From: Endomychus coccineus
Taxonomy: Eukaryota > Arthropoda > Insecta > Coleoptera > Endomychidae
NCBI GenBank assembly: GCA_958510875.1
Contig: OY294068.1
Coordinates: forward strand, 160,740,388-160,804,387
Reading direction: 5' to 3'
DNA: 64,000 nucleotides
Under the pieces are notes generated by a model. It did no database searches. It saw nothing but the letters and a program-made list of their open reading frames with translations, and had not been told where the DNA came from. This document shows positions 33,411 to 42,483 of this stretch, piece by piece. A program made the position numbers and the translations under genes. Positions within the stretch are counted from its first letter, which is position 1, and every line of letters starts with the position of its first letter.

Positions 33411-33949
33411 ATAGCTATTAAATGTTTGATTTCCACTAATTTAATAACTATAGTTTCTGTAACACCGTAGCTTCTTCAAACAAATATTACAAAGTACTAC
33501 CTTACTACAAAAGAGCTTGCCTAATATACAATTATAATGATGATATTAGGATAGATGGTTAGTTGAATTTTATCTAGTTGGGTTCGATCTATCGAGATTT
33601 TGAACGGTTAGCTGGTAGCAAGCTGTAAATCTATATTATACAGATTTAACACGAGGGAAAATTATTGAGTATTTGTTGATCGTTCAACCGGATATCGGAC
33701 TCATTTTACTTTTTAATTTGTAGACTCCAGCAAATTCAATTCATTAGTTTCATATTGAATGTGTAAAATCTTGAAATTATCATTTAGTTTATGGTTTTAC
33801 ATATGATTAGTTTTTTTTTCAGAACACTTTATCATGGAAAACAGTACTTTAATGATAATGGTTTTACATTGTTTTTTTATGTGCAATACCAAACGATCTT
33901 ATCAAGTTGAAGTTGCATTGTTCCACGAATATCATGTAGCAGCATTCCA
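33411..33949. other. No gene seen
   Basis: AT-rich spacer after LINE J4. Confidence 0.4.
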
Positions 33950-34390
33950 AATCTGGCTCACACGATATTCTATAAGCATTATAGGATTTCCTCTCCTGTA
34001 GTTAATAAAATAAAAGTTAAAAGGAATTTCTGTCAATGAAAATTATGTTGATTTCATATTAAGTTTTTCAGAACAAACTACTGAATGAAGAATTTTCATG
34101 ATTTGTTCTCAAAGAAATAGTTTAAAGCTACTTGGAAAGATAGGGAAGGAAAGATACTAGCATGTAATAGTAGAAAACATACAGTTGAATAATTCCCTTG
34201 GTGATAAGAGTGGCAAGTGGCAGCCATGATGTTATCAAGGTAGTCCGCATTTTATAGCTGTTGTCCGAGTGATTTCAATAATGCGGAATTTATCTATGAT
34301 CCAGTAGAATTTGAAATATTCCAATGTTTTCAAGCATCCATTGGCGGACTGACTGGTATATACACTAGAAAAAAAGGGGTGAAAACTGGT
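33950..34390 (+). repeat. Duplicated segment, copy 1 (LINE J tail plus Tc1 5' region)
   Basis: This starts with the LINE J 3' signature CTGGCTCACACGATATTCTA and continues with ~370 bp homologous to 38640-39010 (for example AATTTTCATGATTTGTTCTC, GTAGAATTTGAAATATTCC). The shared non-coding part precedes a Tc1 transposase remnant in both places. Confidence 0.7.
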
Positions 34391-34795
34391 GGAACCGATC
34401 CAAAAAAATACAAGATATGCCTTTCTTGTGCCCTCTTCAATAATTGTTTAGTTAACAATGTTTAATAAGCAAATGCGATATCTCGAAAAGTACAATAAAT
34501 ATATATATGGACCCACAATTCCTACAACAATTCAATAGTGTAACAGAATGTTTGCTGTTGCTCATCAAAATCCGAACACTGTAAGGATATTTTGTTGACA
34601 TTTCCACCAAAGACACATGTAACAGAATGTATGAAATGATTAAAATACGAACAATTTTTTCCAATATTTATCGTAAGTTTTTGTTCTTCTGCTATCATTT
34701 GACATTATCAGGAACTAAGAAGTTATTCATTAGTTATATGTACTCCCTTAGGGTCTTGAACATGCCGAGAACCCGTGAAATATAACTCCAAAAAC
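34391..34795. other. ~400 bp present in copy 1 only
   Basis: This segment is absent from the paralogous copy at 39010, so it is an insertion here or a deletion there. No motif recognised. Confidence 0.4.
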
Positions 34796-34935
34796 GGCTC
34801 AATAATTGGTATACGAGAGGCCAGTTTCTCCCTAAGGCAAATTTGTGATCGAGTCTGGCGTAGTGTTTCAACAGTTTTACAATGTTGGTTCAGGTGGTCT
34901 GAAGAAGGGCTTCTGAACATGTGTGCGGATCTAGT
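34795..34935 (+). pseudogene. Tc1-like transposase HTH scrap
   Basis: Homologous to the 39.01 kb Tc1 start (GGTATACGAGAGGCCAGTTT). It covers only the first helix-turn-helix and is truncated. Confidence 0.55.
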
Positions 34936-35280
34936 AGAAAATAAATAATAATAAGTTAGAAACTTAAGTGAAAAATAACCAAATGTCTCGGCGAGGACAT
35001 ATAGTTATCATATCACGAATCACCTTTGAGGTTCATAAAACATCAGGCAAACATTTTTTTCAGATTCCACCTTTTAAAGAAAAATTTTATTTTCACAACT
35101 TATAGCCTAGTTTGATTGCTCATTCGACGAACAAGAGAAAAAGGTTTTTCGATCGCCGAGGGAGAGTTCTTTGAATCTATTTCATCATTTAAATAAAGTG
35201 AAAACTTGTTTTCAAAACATCAATTTTTGGGTTAGAACTTACATTTTAGACGACAGCAGACGAAATGTGAAGTCATAGCC

Positions 35281-35893
35281 ACGGTCATACATACAGGTCT
35301 GGGAACTCTATGTTCGACATGAGTCTGTTACTTGTCGCCAAACTCGTAGTCCCTCGCTCAGCCACCAGCTAGCGCTTGGATCGAAGAATGGCCAACAATC
35401 ACATTATTAAGTGAAATAATTTTTCCTGTAACGCAATATTTACTATTCTGATTTGAGAGAGGAATAGAACAGTTACTCTTGTCAAAATGTATTACTCACC
35501 TTAAAAATAACTTCCCCTTTTTCGTTATACATGCTCGCACACATAAAAGACCTCGTTAAGACGATTTGTATCCGGAATCGCAAGCATCCACTTTTTTCGC
35601 ATTTCCGCATCTTTCGGCACTTTAAAAACAAGTTCCTTGCTTTACACTTTTGTACCCCATTTTGCATTTCGGCACAATGCACGGTTTCGTAACTTTCTTC
35701 TAAAAACGCCGGTATTCCTTGTGTTTACAAAACAACAATGACAGTTGCCAGAGAACACGGTCGTATACGTGCCAGAGATCATTCATCGACTCATGCGCCA
35801 CCTTTTGGTAATATGCAACAAATGACGCTCAGCGGACTAACTTCTCACATAGGAGACAGCCTCGATATCCCAGACCTGTATATACGACCGTGG
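35281..35893 (-). mobile_element. THAP-domain TIR element, P-superfamily candidate
   Basis: A ~613 bp element with inverted ends ACGGTCATACATACAGGTCT and, from the other end, CCACGGTCGTATATACAGGT. It is flanked by direct TCATAGCC (35273-35280 and 35894-35901; 6-8 bp depending on where the ends are set). It carries a THAP-like exon on the minus strand. P-superfamily elements make 8 bp duplications and encode THAP proteins, whereas Kolobok uses TTAA. It is an internally deleted, non-autonomous copy. Confidence 0.7.
35505..35690 (-). pseudogene. Degenerate THAP zinc-finger exon
   Basis: Minus-strand frames give CIVPKCKMGYKSVKQG, then after a frameshift FKVPKDAEMRKKWMLAIP and VFYVCEH, then YNEKGEVIFK before a GTGAGT donor. 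This follows the THAP consensus C..pgC ... FkfPkd..lr.kWl.aI ... vCe.HF. Two indels break it. THAP fingers are DNA-binding modules of P-type transposases. Confidence 0.65.
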
Positions 35894-35901
35894 TCATAGC
35901 C

Positions 35902-36691
35902 TATTTTAGGCGATTACTCTGTGGTGAATTCTCATACTTCATATGACAACAAGTGTATAGTGTGGATAATTTCGAAAGTCAACCTGACAGCAGATGTCAG
36001 TATACAACATAGAGTTGAGAAATACATTATGTAATTTGGATGATTGTCGGTTTGTAAATTATATCCAATATATTTTCTGTTCCTACAATCGTTTACGTTT
36101 AGTCCGTAGAAGGCTCGGAGAACAAAAGTGAGGAAAGTCACGTGATCAATTGACCACAGCTTTTTTTTATTTGATGTCAAGACTTAATATATTTCCAAAC
36201 ATTCAACAGGTATTTAAACTCATTATCATTGACACATCGAAATATTTAAGGATCACCTAGACTAGCAAATTTTTCTTTTCGATAACATCAATTAGTTCCA
36301 TACAGTTATCATGTAAAAGTATGATCAAATACACGAATATTCAGATTCATAGCTGAGTTGTTTAAATCTACTTAATACAAATTATAAAACATCTTCCTTC
36401 AAAGAATGTTCTATTGAATTCTTCCATCTACAGCAGTCACCCGAGGAAATTTGAAATTGCAATTTCAAAATAAACATAAAACCACAATTAATTTAATTAT
36501 AACTTGTATCAACAAAGTTAAATTGATTATAGCAAATCCTGAATAATAATGAGAATTCATTCATGAGAAGTTGGTTGGGACTTCTGAACTGTTTTAATTG
36601 TCTCATCTTACATTGCCATAAGAGTAGAATAGATTATAATACATCCTGTTTTTATATTATAGTTTATGCCATATGATTTCCTTCCGAAAAT
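35902..36691. other. No gene seen
   Basis: AT-rich; small minus-strand ORFs have no recognisable domain. Confidence 0.4.
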
Positions 36692-38512
36692 ATAATAGTC
36701 CAGGTAATAGGCCGGGAAAAAGGCCATAATAAAAAAATATATATAGTGAGCTAGAATTTCAATTTTTTTTTGCATTCTGTTCCTAATACCCCATAGATCA
36801 ATAATGACTGTCAAGATCGCTGGGGTCGACCTTTCTACCCCCAAAAACGGGGGTTCAACCCCTCAGAGGAGCATTCTTGTGAAAACAATCCAAAAGTTTA
36901 GAAAATTAATGAATTAAGAGCCGAAAATGAGCACTAGTATGTTTTTTGGGTCGCTGCTCACGATTCCGCAGTTAGTTTCCTCAAAAAACTCCCTCCAGAT
37001 GGGAAATTTAGAAAATTCATATATAATATATAATTCATAATTTTGTTGCAAAAAAGTCTCTAGTAGGTTTTTTGGGTCGCTGATCACAATTCCGCTGTTA
37101 TTTTTCCCAAAAAACTGACTCCAGATGGAAAATTCGAGAAATTTGACATTTTCCTGAGACGGTTATGAATGATAAAGGACAATTTTGTTGCAAAAATGAC
37201 CTCTAGTAGGTTTTTTGGTTCGTTGATCACGATTCCGCTGTTATTTTGCCCAAAAAACTCTCTCCAGATCAAAAATTCGGGAAATTTGAGATTTTCCTGA
37301 GACGGTTATAATTTTGTTACAAAAATGATGACCAAGAGCAGGTTTTTTAGGTCGCTGAACACGATTCCACTGTTATTTTTCCCAAAAAACTCTCTCCAGA
37401 TGGAAAATTCGGGAAATTTCCGAATTTTCCATCTGGAGAGAGTTTTTTGGGAAAAATAATAGCGGAATCGTGTTCAGCGACCCAAAAAACTTATTCGAGG
37501 GCATTTTTGCAAACAAAATTATATTTTATTAATCCCAAACCCACGGAAAATCCCAAATTTCCCATCTGGAGGGAGTTTTCCGAGAGAACAAACAGCAGAA
37601 TCGTGATCAGCGTCTCAAAAAACATACTAGGGGTCATTCTTGTAACCAAATTATACTTTATTAGTCATAACCATATCAGGAAAATCTCAAATTTCCCGAA
37701 TTTTCCATCTGGAGAGAATTTTTTGGATAAAATAACAATGGAGTCGTGATCAGCGATCCGAAAAACCATATAAAATCAAAAAACCATACAAAAATCATAT
37801 CAGGAAAATCTCAAATTTCCCGAATTTTACACCTGGAGGGAATTTTTCGGGGAAAATAATAGCGGAATCGTGCTCAGCGACCCAAGAAACCTAGTCCAGG
37901 CCATTTTTGCAACAAAATTATATTTTATTATTCCCAAACCCACGGGAAATCCCAAATTTCTCATCTGGAGGGAATTTTCCGAGAAAACTAACAGCGGAAT
38001 CGTGATCAGCGTCTCAAAAAACATATCAGGGGTCATTTTTGTAACAAAATTATACTTATTATTCATAACCATATCAGGAAAATCTCAAATTTCCCGAATG
38101 TTCCATCTGGAGAGTATTTTTTGGGAAAAATGACAGTCGAGTCGTGATCAGCGATTCAAAAAACCTACTGGAGGTCATTTTTGAAACAAAATTATAAATT
38201 ATATATTATACATAGATTTTCCAAATTGACCATCTGGAGGGAGTTTTCCGAGAAAACTATCTGCGGAATCGTGATCAGCGACCCTAAAAACATACTAGGG
38301 GTCATTTTCGGCTCTCAATTCAATAATTTTCTGAATTTTTGGATTGTTTTTATAAGAATGCTCCTCTGAGGGGTTGAAACCCTGTTCTGGGGGGTAGAAA
38401 GGTCGACTTCTGCTGTCTTGATAGTCATGAATGATCTATGGGGTATTAGGAACAAAATGCAAAAGCTAGCTTACTATATATTTTTTTTCCGTTTCGTTGC
38501 CTGGACCATAAG
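36692..38512. mobile_element. Foldback palindrome element B
   Basis: A 1.8 kb near-complete palindrome whose two halves meet at about 37415 (CCAGATGGAAAATTCGGGAA facing its complement). Outer ~250 bp blocks are inverted copies (CCTAATACCCCATAGATCA; AGTCCAGG near both tips). Inside are four forward and seven inverted copies of the core TTTTTTGGGTCGCTGA..ACGATTCCG at ~124-153 bp spacing. Forward: near 36944, 37068, 37206 and 37344. Inverted: near 37462, 37592, 37745, 37870, 37998, 38141 and 38268. It shares the core and tip with element A but has no gene, so it is a non-autonomous relative. ORFs within it are spurious. Confidence 0.8.
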
Positions 38513-38589
38513 ATTATATGCGATAGATTGATGTTATTCAAGTGTGAGTTCATTTTAACTATTTAAAAAATTTGTAGTTTGATTCTCAC

Positions 38590-39010
38590 AATCCACATCT
38601 GGCCCACACGATATTCTATGATTTTTCTCTAGTGTAGTCAATGAAATAAGAATTAAAAATAATAACTGTCAATGAAAAGTTATTTTTATTTCATACTAAG
38701 TAATTCAGAACGAACTACTAAATGAAGGATTTTCATGATTTGTTTTCAAAGAGAAAGTTTGAAGCTTCTTGTAAAAATACTCTCTTGTAATCGCAGAAAA
38801 CATACAGTTAAATAATTACCATGATGATACTATATGGCAACCCTGATGTCATCAAGGTAGTTCACATTTTATAACTGTTGTCAGAATGATTCTAATAATG
38901 CGGAGGTTATCTATGATCCGGTAGAATTCGGAATATTCCAATGTTTTCAAACATCCATAGGCGGACTGATCGATATAGATTAGGAAAAAAAGAGTGAAAA
39001 CTGGTATTGG
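38590..39010 (+). repeat. Duplicated segment, copy 2 (LINE J tail plus Tc1 5' region)
   Basis: Paralogue of 33950-34390, beginning CTGGCCCACACGATATTCTA. It runs directly into the Tc1 coding remnant. Confidence 0.7.
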
Positions 39011-39400
39011 TATACGAGAGGCCAGTTTTTCCCTAAGGCAAGTTTTTGATCGAGTCAGGCGTAGTATTTCAACAGTTTTACAATGTTCGTCCAGGTGGTC
39101 TATAGAAGGGCTTCACGGACGTGTGTGCTAATCTGGTAGTCTACGAAGAACCACACAGCTGAAGATCGCCATCTAAGAATTGCAGTTCTGAGGGACCGGG
39201 TTTACATTACTCGAGCAATTAGAAATGATTGAATGGAAGGTTTTCAACTTAGAATTTCCATGGCATCTGTTCATCGCAGAATAAGCTCTTTTGGGTTCAT
39301 ATGATAAATTTATGTGCCTATCATTACCACCATTACATAATGTTCGTCGACTCGAATGGTGAAATGATCGAGCAAACTGAGGCCCATGAATTGAGAAATA
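39005..39400 (+). pseudogene. Tc1-like transposase, DNA-binding half
   Basis: Reads GIREASFSLRQVFDRVRRS, ISTVLQCSSRW, then after a frameshift AEDRHLRIAVLRD, MEGFQLRISMASVHRRIS, and LCLPLPPLHNVRRLEW. These are the paired HTH domains of a Tc1 transposase and the lead-in to the DDE domain. The catalytic domain is absent. Confidence 0.75.
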
Positions 39401-39949
39401 CACCATTAGAGCCATATTGCGCACAACTTTCATCAGGACAGACACTAAAACGTCATATCATGCAACTCACTTATACCCAGCTTTTACTTTCCTGGGTGTG
39501 ACAAGAATGTCGCTAATTGGATAGTGAATAATCTCCTAGTTTCGATTAAGGAGTTACAGTACCAAAACAAATCAGTGGAAGTCATGGAGGTCCTGATTCA
39601 AACAAGACAATATTCCTATTCCAAAAGATATCGAAGCTACCGATCTAAGTAACGAAACACCAGCTCAAAGAGAAATAGCAGCTGGATTGCAAGATAATGC
39701 TATCTTAACACTTTGCGCTGTTCCATAGATTACGTGCAATATCTAAAAACCTTCCAACTAAAGTCAATTCTGGCAAAAGAATTACAACAATGCGAGCCAA
39801 TGAAAATACAACATTGTATGACACATTTAAGAGAGAGTTGTCCAGTATTTTGGACATATAATTGTATTGATAACATAAATTATTCTGAATCAATCCCTAA
39901 CTAAGCAACAATCACTCTAGTTCAATAAGTTCAATTGTGATGTTAAGGT
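39401..39949. other. Unclassified sequence
   Basis: No recognisable domain. The short ORFs on both strands overlap and look like chance. Confidence 0.35.
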
Positions 39950-40090
39950 CTCGTCTGGATCGATCAGAAACATTACGATCTAATAGTTGCGGACAGCTGT
40001 TTTGCTTTCTCGAACTCGGAACGAGTAATTATGCAATGCTAAAGAGAACCATATCAAACATCATCCACGAATAAATGTAAGAAATCTATG
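39950..40090 (-). mobile_element. MITE family E, copy 2a
   Basis: Degenerate copy with CTAATAGTTGCGGACAGCTG and a distal CATCCACGAATAAATGT block. Confidence 0.45.
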
Positions 40091-40255
40091 TAATGTTCAA
40101 CATTGAGTGATAGATTTCCCGAACTTCACAAAAGTTACGGGGAATGTTAGCTTATTTGAGTGAGAGATGGCGACCCCAAAGCGAACCGAAATAACGATCA
40201 AGAAATGTTTTGGTATTTATTTCTTGTTAGCCATTTCCAAATAACAATGTCTCTC

Positions 40256-40395
40256 TAGTCTAGTTTTAGTGGGGACATCTATTTGTAGATGACCGATTGT
40301 TCAGTTACATTGTATGCTTTCTCATTCTGCTCGAGAGAGCGAAACAGCTGTCCAGAACTATTAGATTTCGATGTTACTGATTGACCTAGACTAGA
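40256..40395 (+). mobile_element. MITE family E, copy 2b
   Basis: A 140 bp copy with inverted ends CTAGTCTAG / CTAGACTAG and interior GGGGACATCTATTTGTAGAT ... AGCTGTCCAGAACTATTAGA. Confidence 0.5.
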
Positions 40396-40399
40396 AAGA

Positions 40400-41040
40400 C
40401 ATCATTGTTGCCTTAGACAAACTAATAAGAATTAAGTATCCGTTCAAACCTTGACAGTGTATTCTGAATATAAAACAGACCCATGACGCATGAACACCAA
40501 TTATTACCACATTATATTGTTATTTCCGGCTTCCTAACTGCTACAAATTTGAGAAACTTAAAGAAATCCTATACATCTCATTCATATTCATGATCAAGAC
40601 AATGCTAACCAGTACAAGATGACATGAGAACAATTAAATGTTAATTTTACACTTAAATAAGAAAAAGTTGTAATCTTATGTTTGGTGTTTTAGTTATATC
40701 CAGAGAAGTTTTCATTTCCCCTTAAGAATACATTTAATATCTATGGATTTATGAAACCAAATGAACCATTCTTCGGAATCCATGTTATACACATATAGTC
40801 AAGGAAATATGGGGAAAAATCTCGAAAAAAAATTCTAGTCAACGAAATTAAATGAATGAGGCGTCAATCAACGTGGAATTAGGTCTAAAAAAAATGTCTA
40901 CTAGTAACCGTTTGGGGGTATGGCTAACTTGCATTGATGCACTCAAGATTGCATGTGAAAGATGCATTTTCAAAAAGGTATTTTTTCAATTTGTGAAAAC
41001 AAGAACAATAATCAGTAAAATCAGCCCAATTTCTCTTCTC
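40400..41040. other. No gene seen
   Basis: AT-rich sequence with no coding signal. The short ORF at 40852-41061 has no motif. Confidence 0.4.
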
Positions 41041-41075
41041 GGGGGTTTTTGGGGTCGCTGAACACGAATTCGATG
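41041..41075 (+). repeat. Solitary foldback core motif
   Basis: GTTTTTGGGGTCGCTGAACA, then CGAATTCG: the A/B core with three changes and no tandem or inverted partner nearby. Confidence 0.6.
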
Positions 41076-41379
41076 GCCAAAAATGCTACGGTGTATCAAA
41101 TTGGTTTTAAGCATGTTCAAAAAGCCATGTGAATCAAAATCTTCATTTATAATCGCGAAAATATCATGTACCAAACTGATTTAATTTCGATTTTAAGGTT
41201 CGAGTTTGCTTAGAAGAATATTGGCCAAAAAAGTACAATCGTGTATTTGTTTCTACTACAGTTTTTGTTAAAAGTGAAATAATACTGCTCCATATATATA
41301 GACCTAAGGATCACGTATTCTGTATCGAGGATATTGATATTTTAAAGCCATTTTTTCAGAATGTTACGAACTGATTAGC

Positions 41380-41495
41380 AGCTTCAAGTTTGAAATCTTC
41401 AAATTTTGCAATAAATTGTGTACAAACAAACTTGGTGCGACTTGGAAGTTGCTTAGTTCCTTATCTAATCATTTTGCTATATCATACGTGGAACA
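41380..41495 (-). pseudogene. Inverted PLE RT scrap
   Basis: An inverted partial copy of 41755-41880 (AAGCAACTTCCAAGTCGCAC). With the next entry it forms a palindrome with ~115 bp arms. Confidence 0.65.
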
Positions 41496-41589
41496 TATGA
41501 GGTTTGGAATGATTGACCTCAGGGAATTACCCGGCTTATCTTAGATAAACAATACAGTTAATGATTGGTTTACGAATTTATTATCTAAT

Positions 41590-41945
41590 CCTTGAATGAA
41601 TCATTGGAATCATGTACCGTTGTAATCTCCTTTAATTCAAAATACAGTCTTAGACTTTTGCATTCTAATCTTCATAAACAGTATTGTTTATCTAAGGTTC
41701 ATGAACCGAGTAATTCTATGAGACCAATCATTTCAAACAACAGTTTTCCTAGATATAACATAGCAAAATGGTTAGTTAAGAAATTAAGCAACTTCCAAGC
41801 CGCACCAAGTTTGTCTGTGAAAAATTATTTGGAATTAATTGCAAAATTCAAAGATTTGAAACTTGGATTTGGTGATAATCTTTTTTCATTTGATATTGTT
41901 CCTCTATTCACAAATACACCAACTCCTGAGTCAATAAACAAATTT
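41590..41945 (+). pseudogene. Penelope-like RT fragment P5
   Basis: Reads CLSKVHEPSNSMRPIISN, YNIAKWLVKKLSNFQ, LSVKNYLELIAKFKDLKLG, then FSFDIVPLFTNTP. These are the first PLE RT blocks (PK.HK....RPI.S; FDV.SLFTN). It stops before the MGSP and YVDD blocks. A family-2 hammerhead-like motif follows at 42027. Confidence 0.75.
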
Positions 41946-42026
41946 ATTTAATTCTAATTCATCTCCATCTGCATGATTAACCAAAATAGTATTCAGACAG
42001 GCACATTCTGATTTCTAATTCAGTTT

Positions 42027-42067
42027 ACTCTGATGACGGCTACTTGGTAGCTGAAAGATCATCAGTA
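42027..42067 (+). ncRNA. Hammerhead motif, family 2 (42 kb copy)
   Basis: ACT/AGT inner stem I, intact CTGATGA, stem II GGCTAC-TTG-GTAGCT, GAAA, then the palindrome GATC and an AUC site. This is the only family-2 copy with both a standard core and a good stem II. Confidence 0.55.
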
Positions 42068-42129
42068 CTTTGACAGTATTTTTAGTGGATAAGATTGATT
42101 GTTTCTTATTTATAAAGTTTGGAAAGAAA

Positions 42130-42483
42130 TAAAATATTGAGATCTCACTTGCAAGCAGGATTGCCAAAGATGTCTGTGCGAAACAACTCCTATATTTTCT
42201 TGACAAAAAGAAACTGATGAGGGGAGATAGGGCAGACGCAGGAGTGAGGCTTGATGGGGTATCCGTTCAACTGGTCAAAACAGTGGTGCTATCTGCCGCG
42301 AATAATCCTAAGCTAGCAGAAGTTGGAGAAGAAGACGAGTGGTCAAATATAGGGCTGTGTTCTTTCTAAAATCATAGGTATCAATGTTAAGTATGGTGGG
42401 TTCTCTTGATTTATTTTCTATTTTACTAGTTAAACTTTGCCAAGCCCTAACCTATTACAACAACTCAAACATAAAGTGGTGTA
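42130..42483. other. No gene seen
   Basis: Short spacer before the LINE. Some GC-richer sequence, no motif. Confidence 0.35.

Noticed and set aside
36608..38369. Several ORFs of 60-100 codons in palindrome B with repeated WREFSEK-like text
   Set aside because: They arise from tandem non-coding units read in three frames on both strands; no start context or domain.
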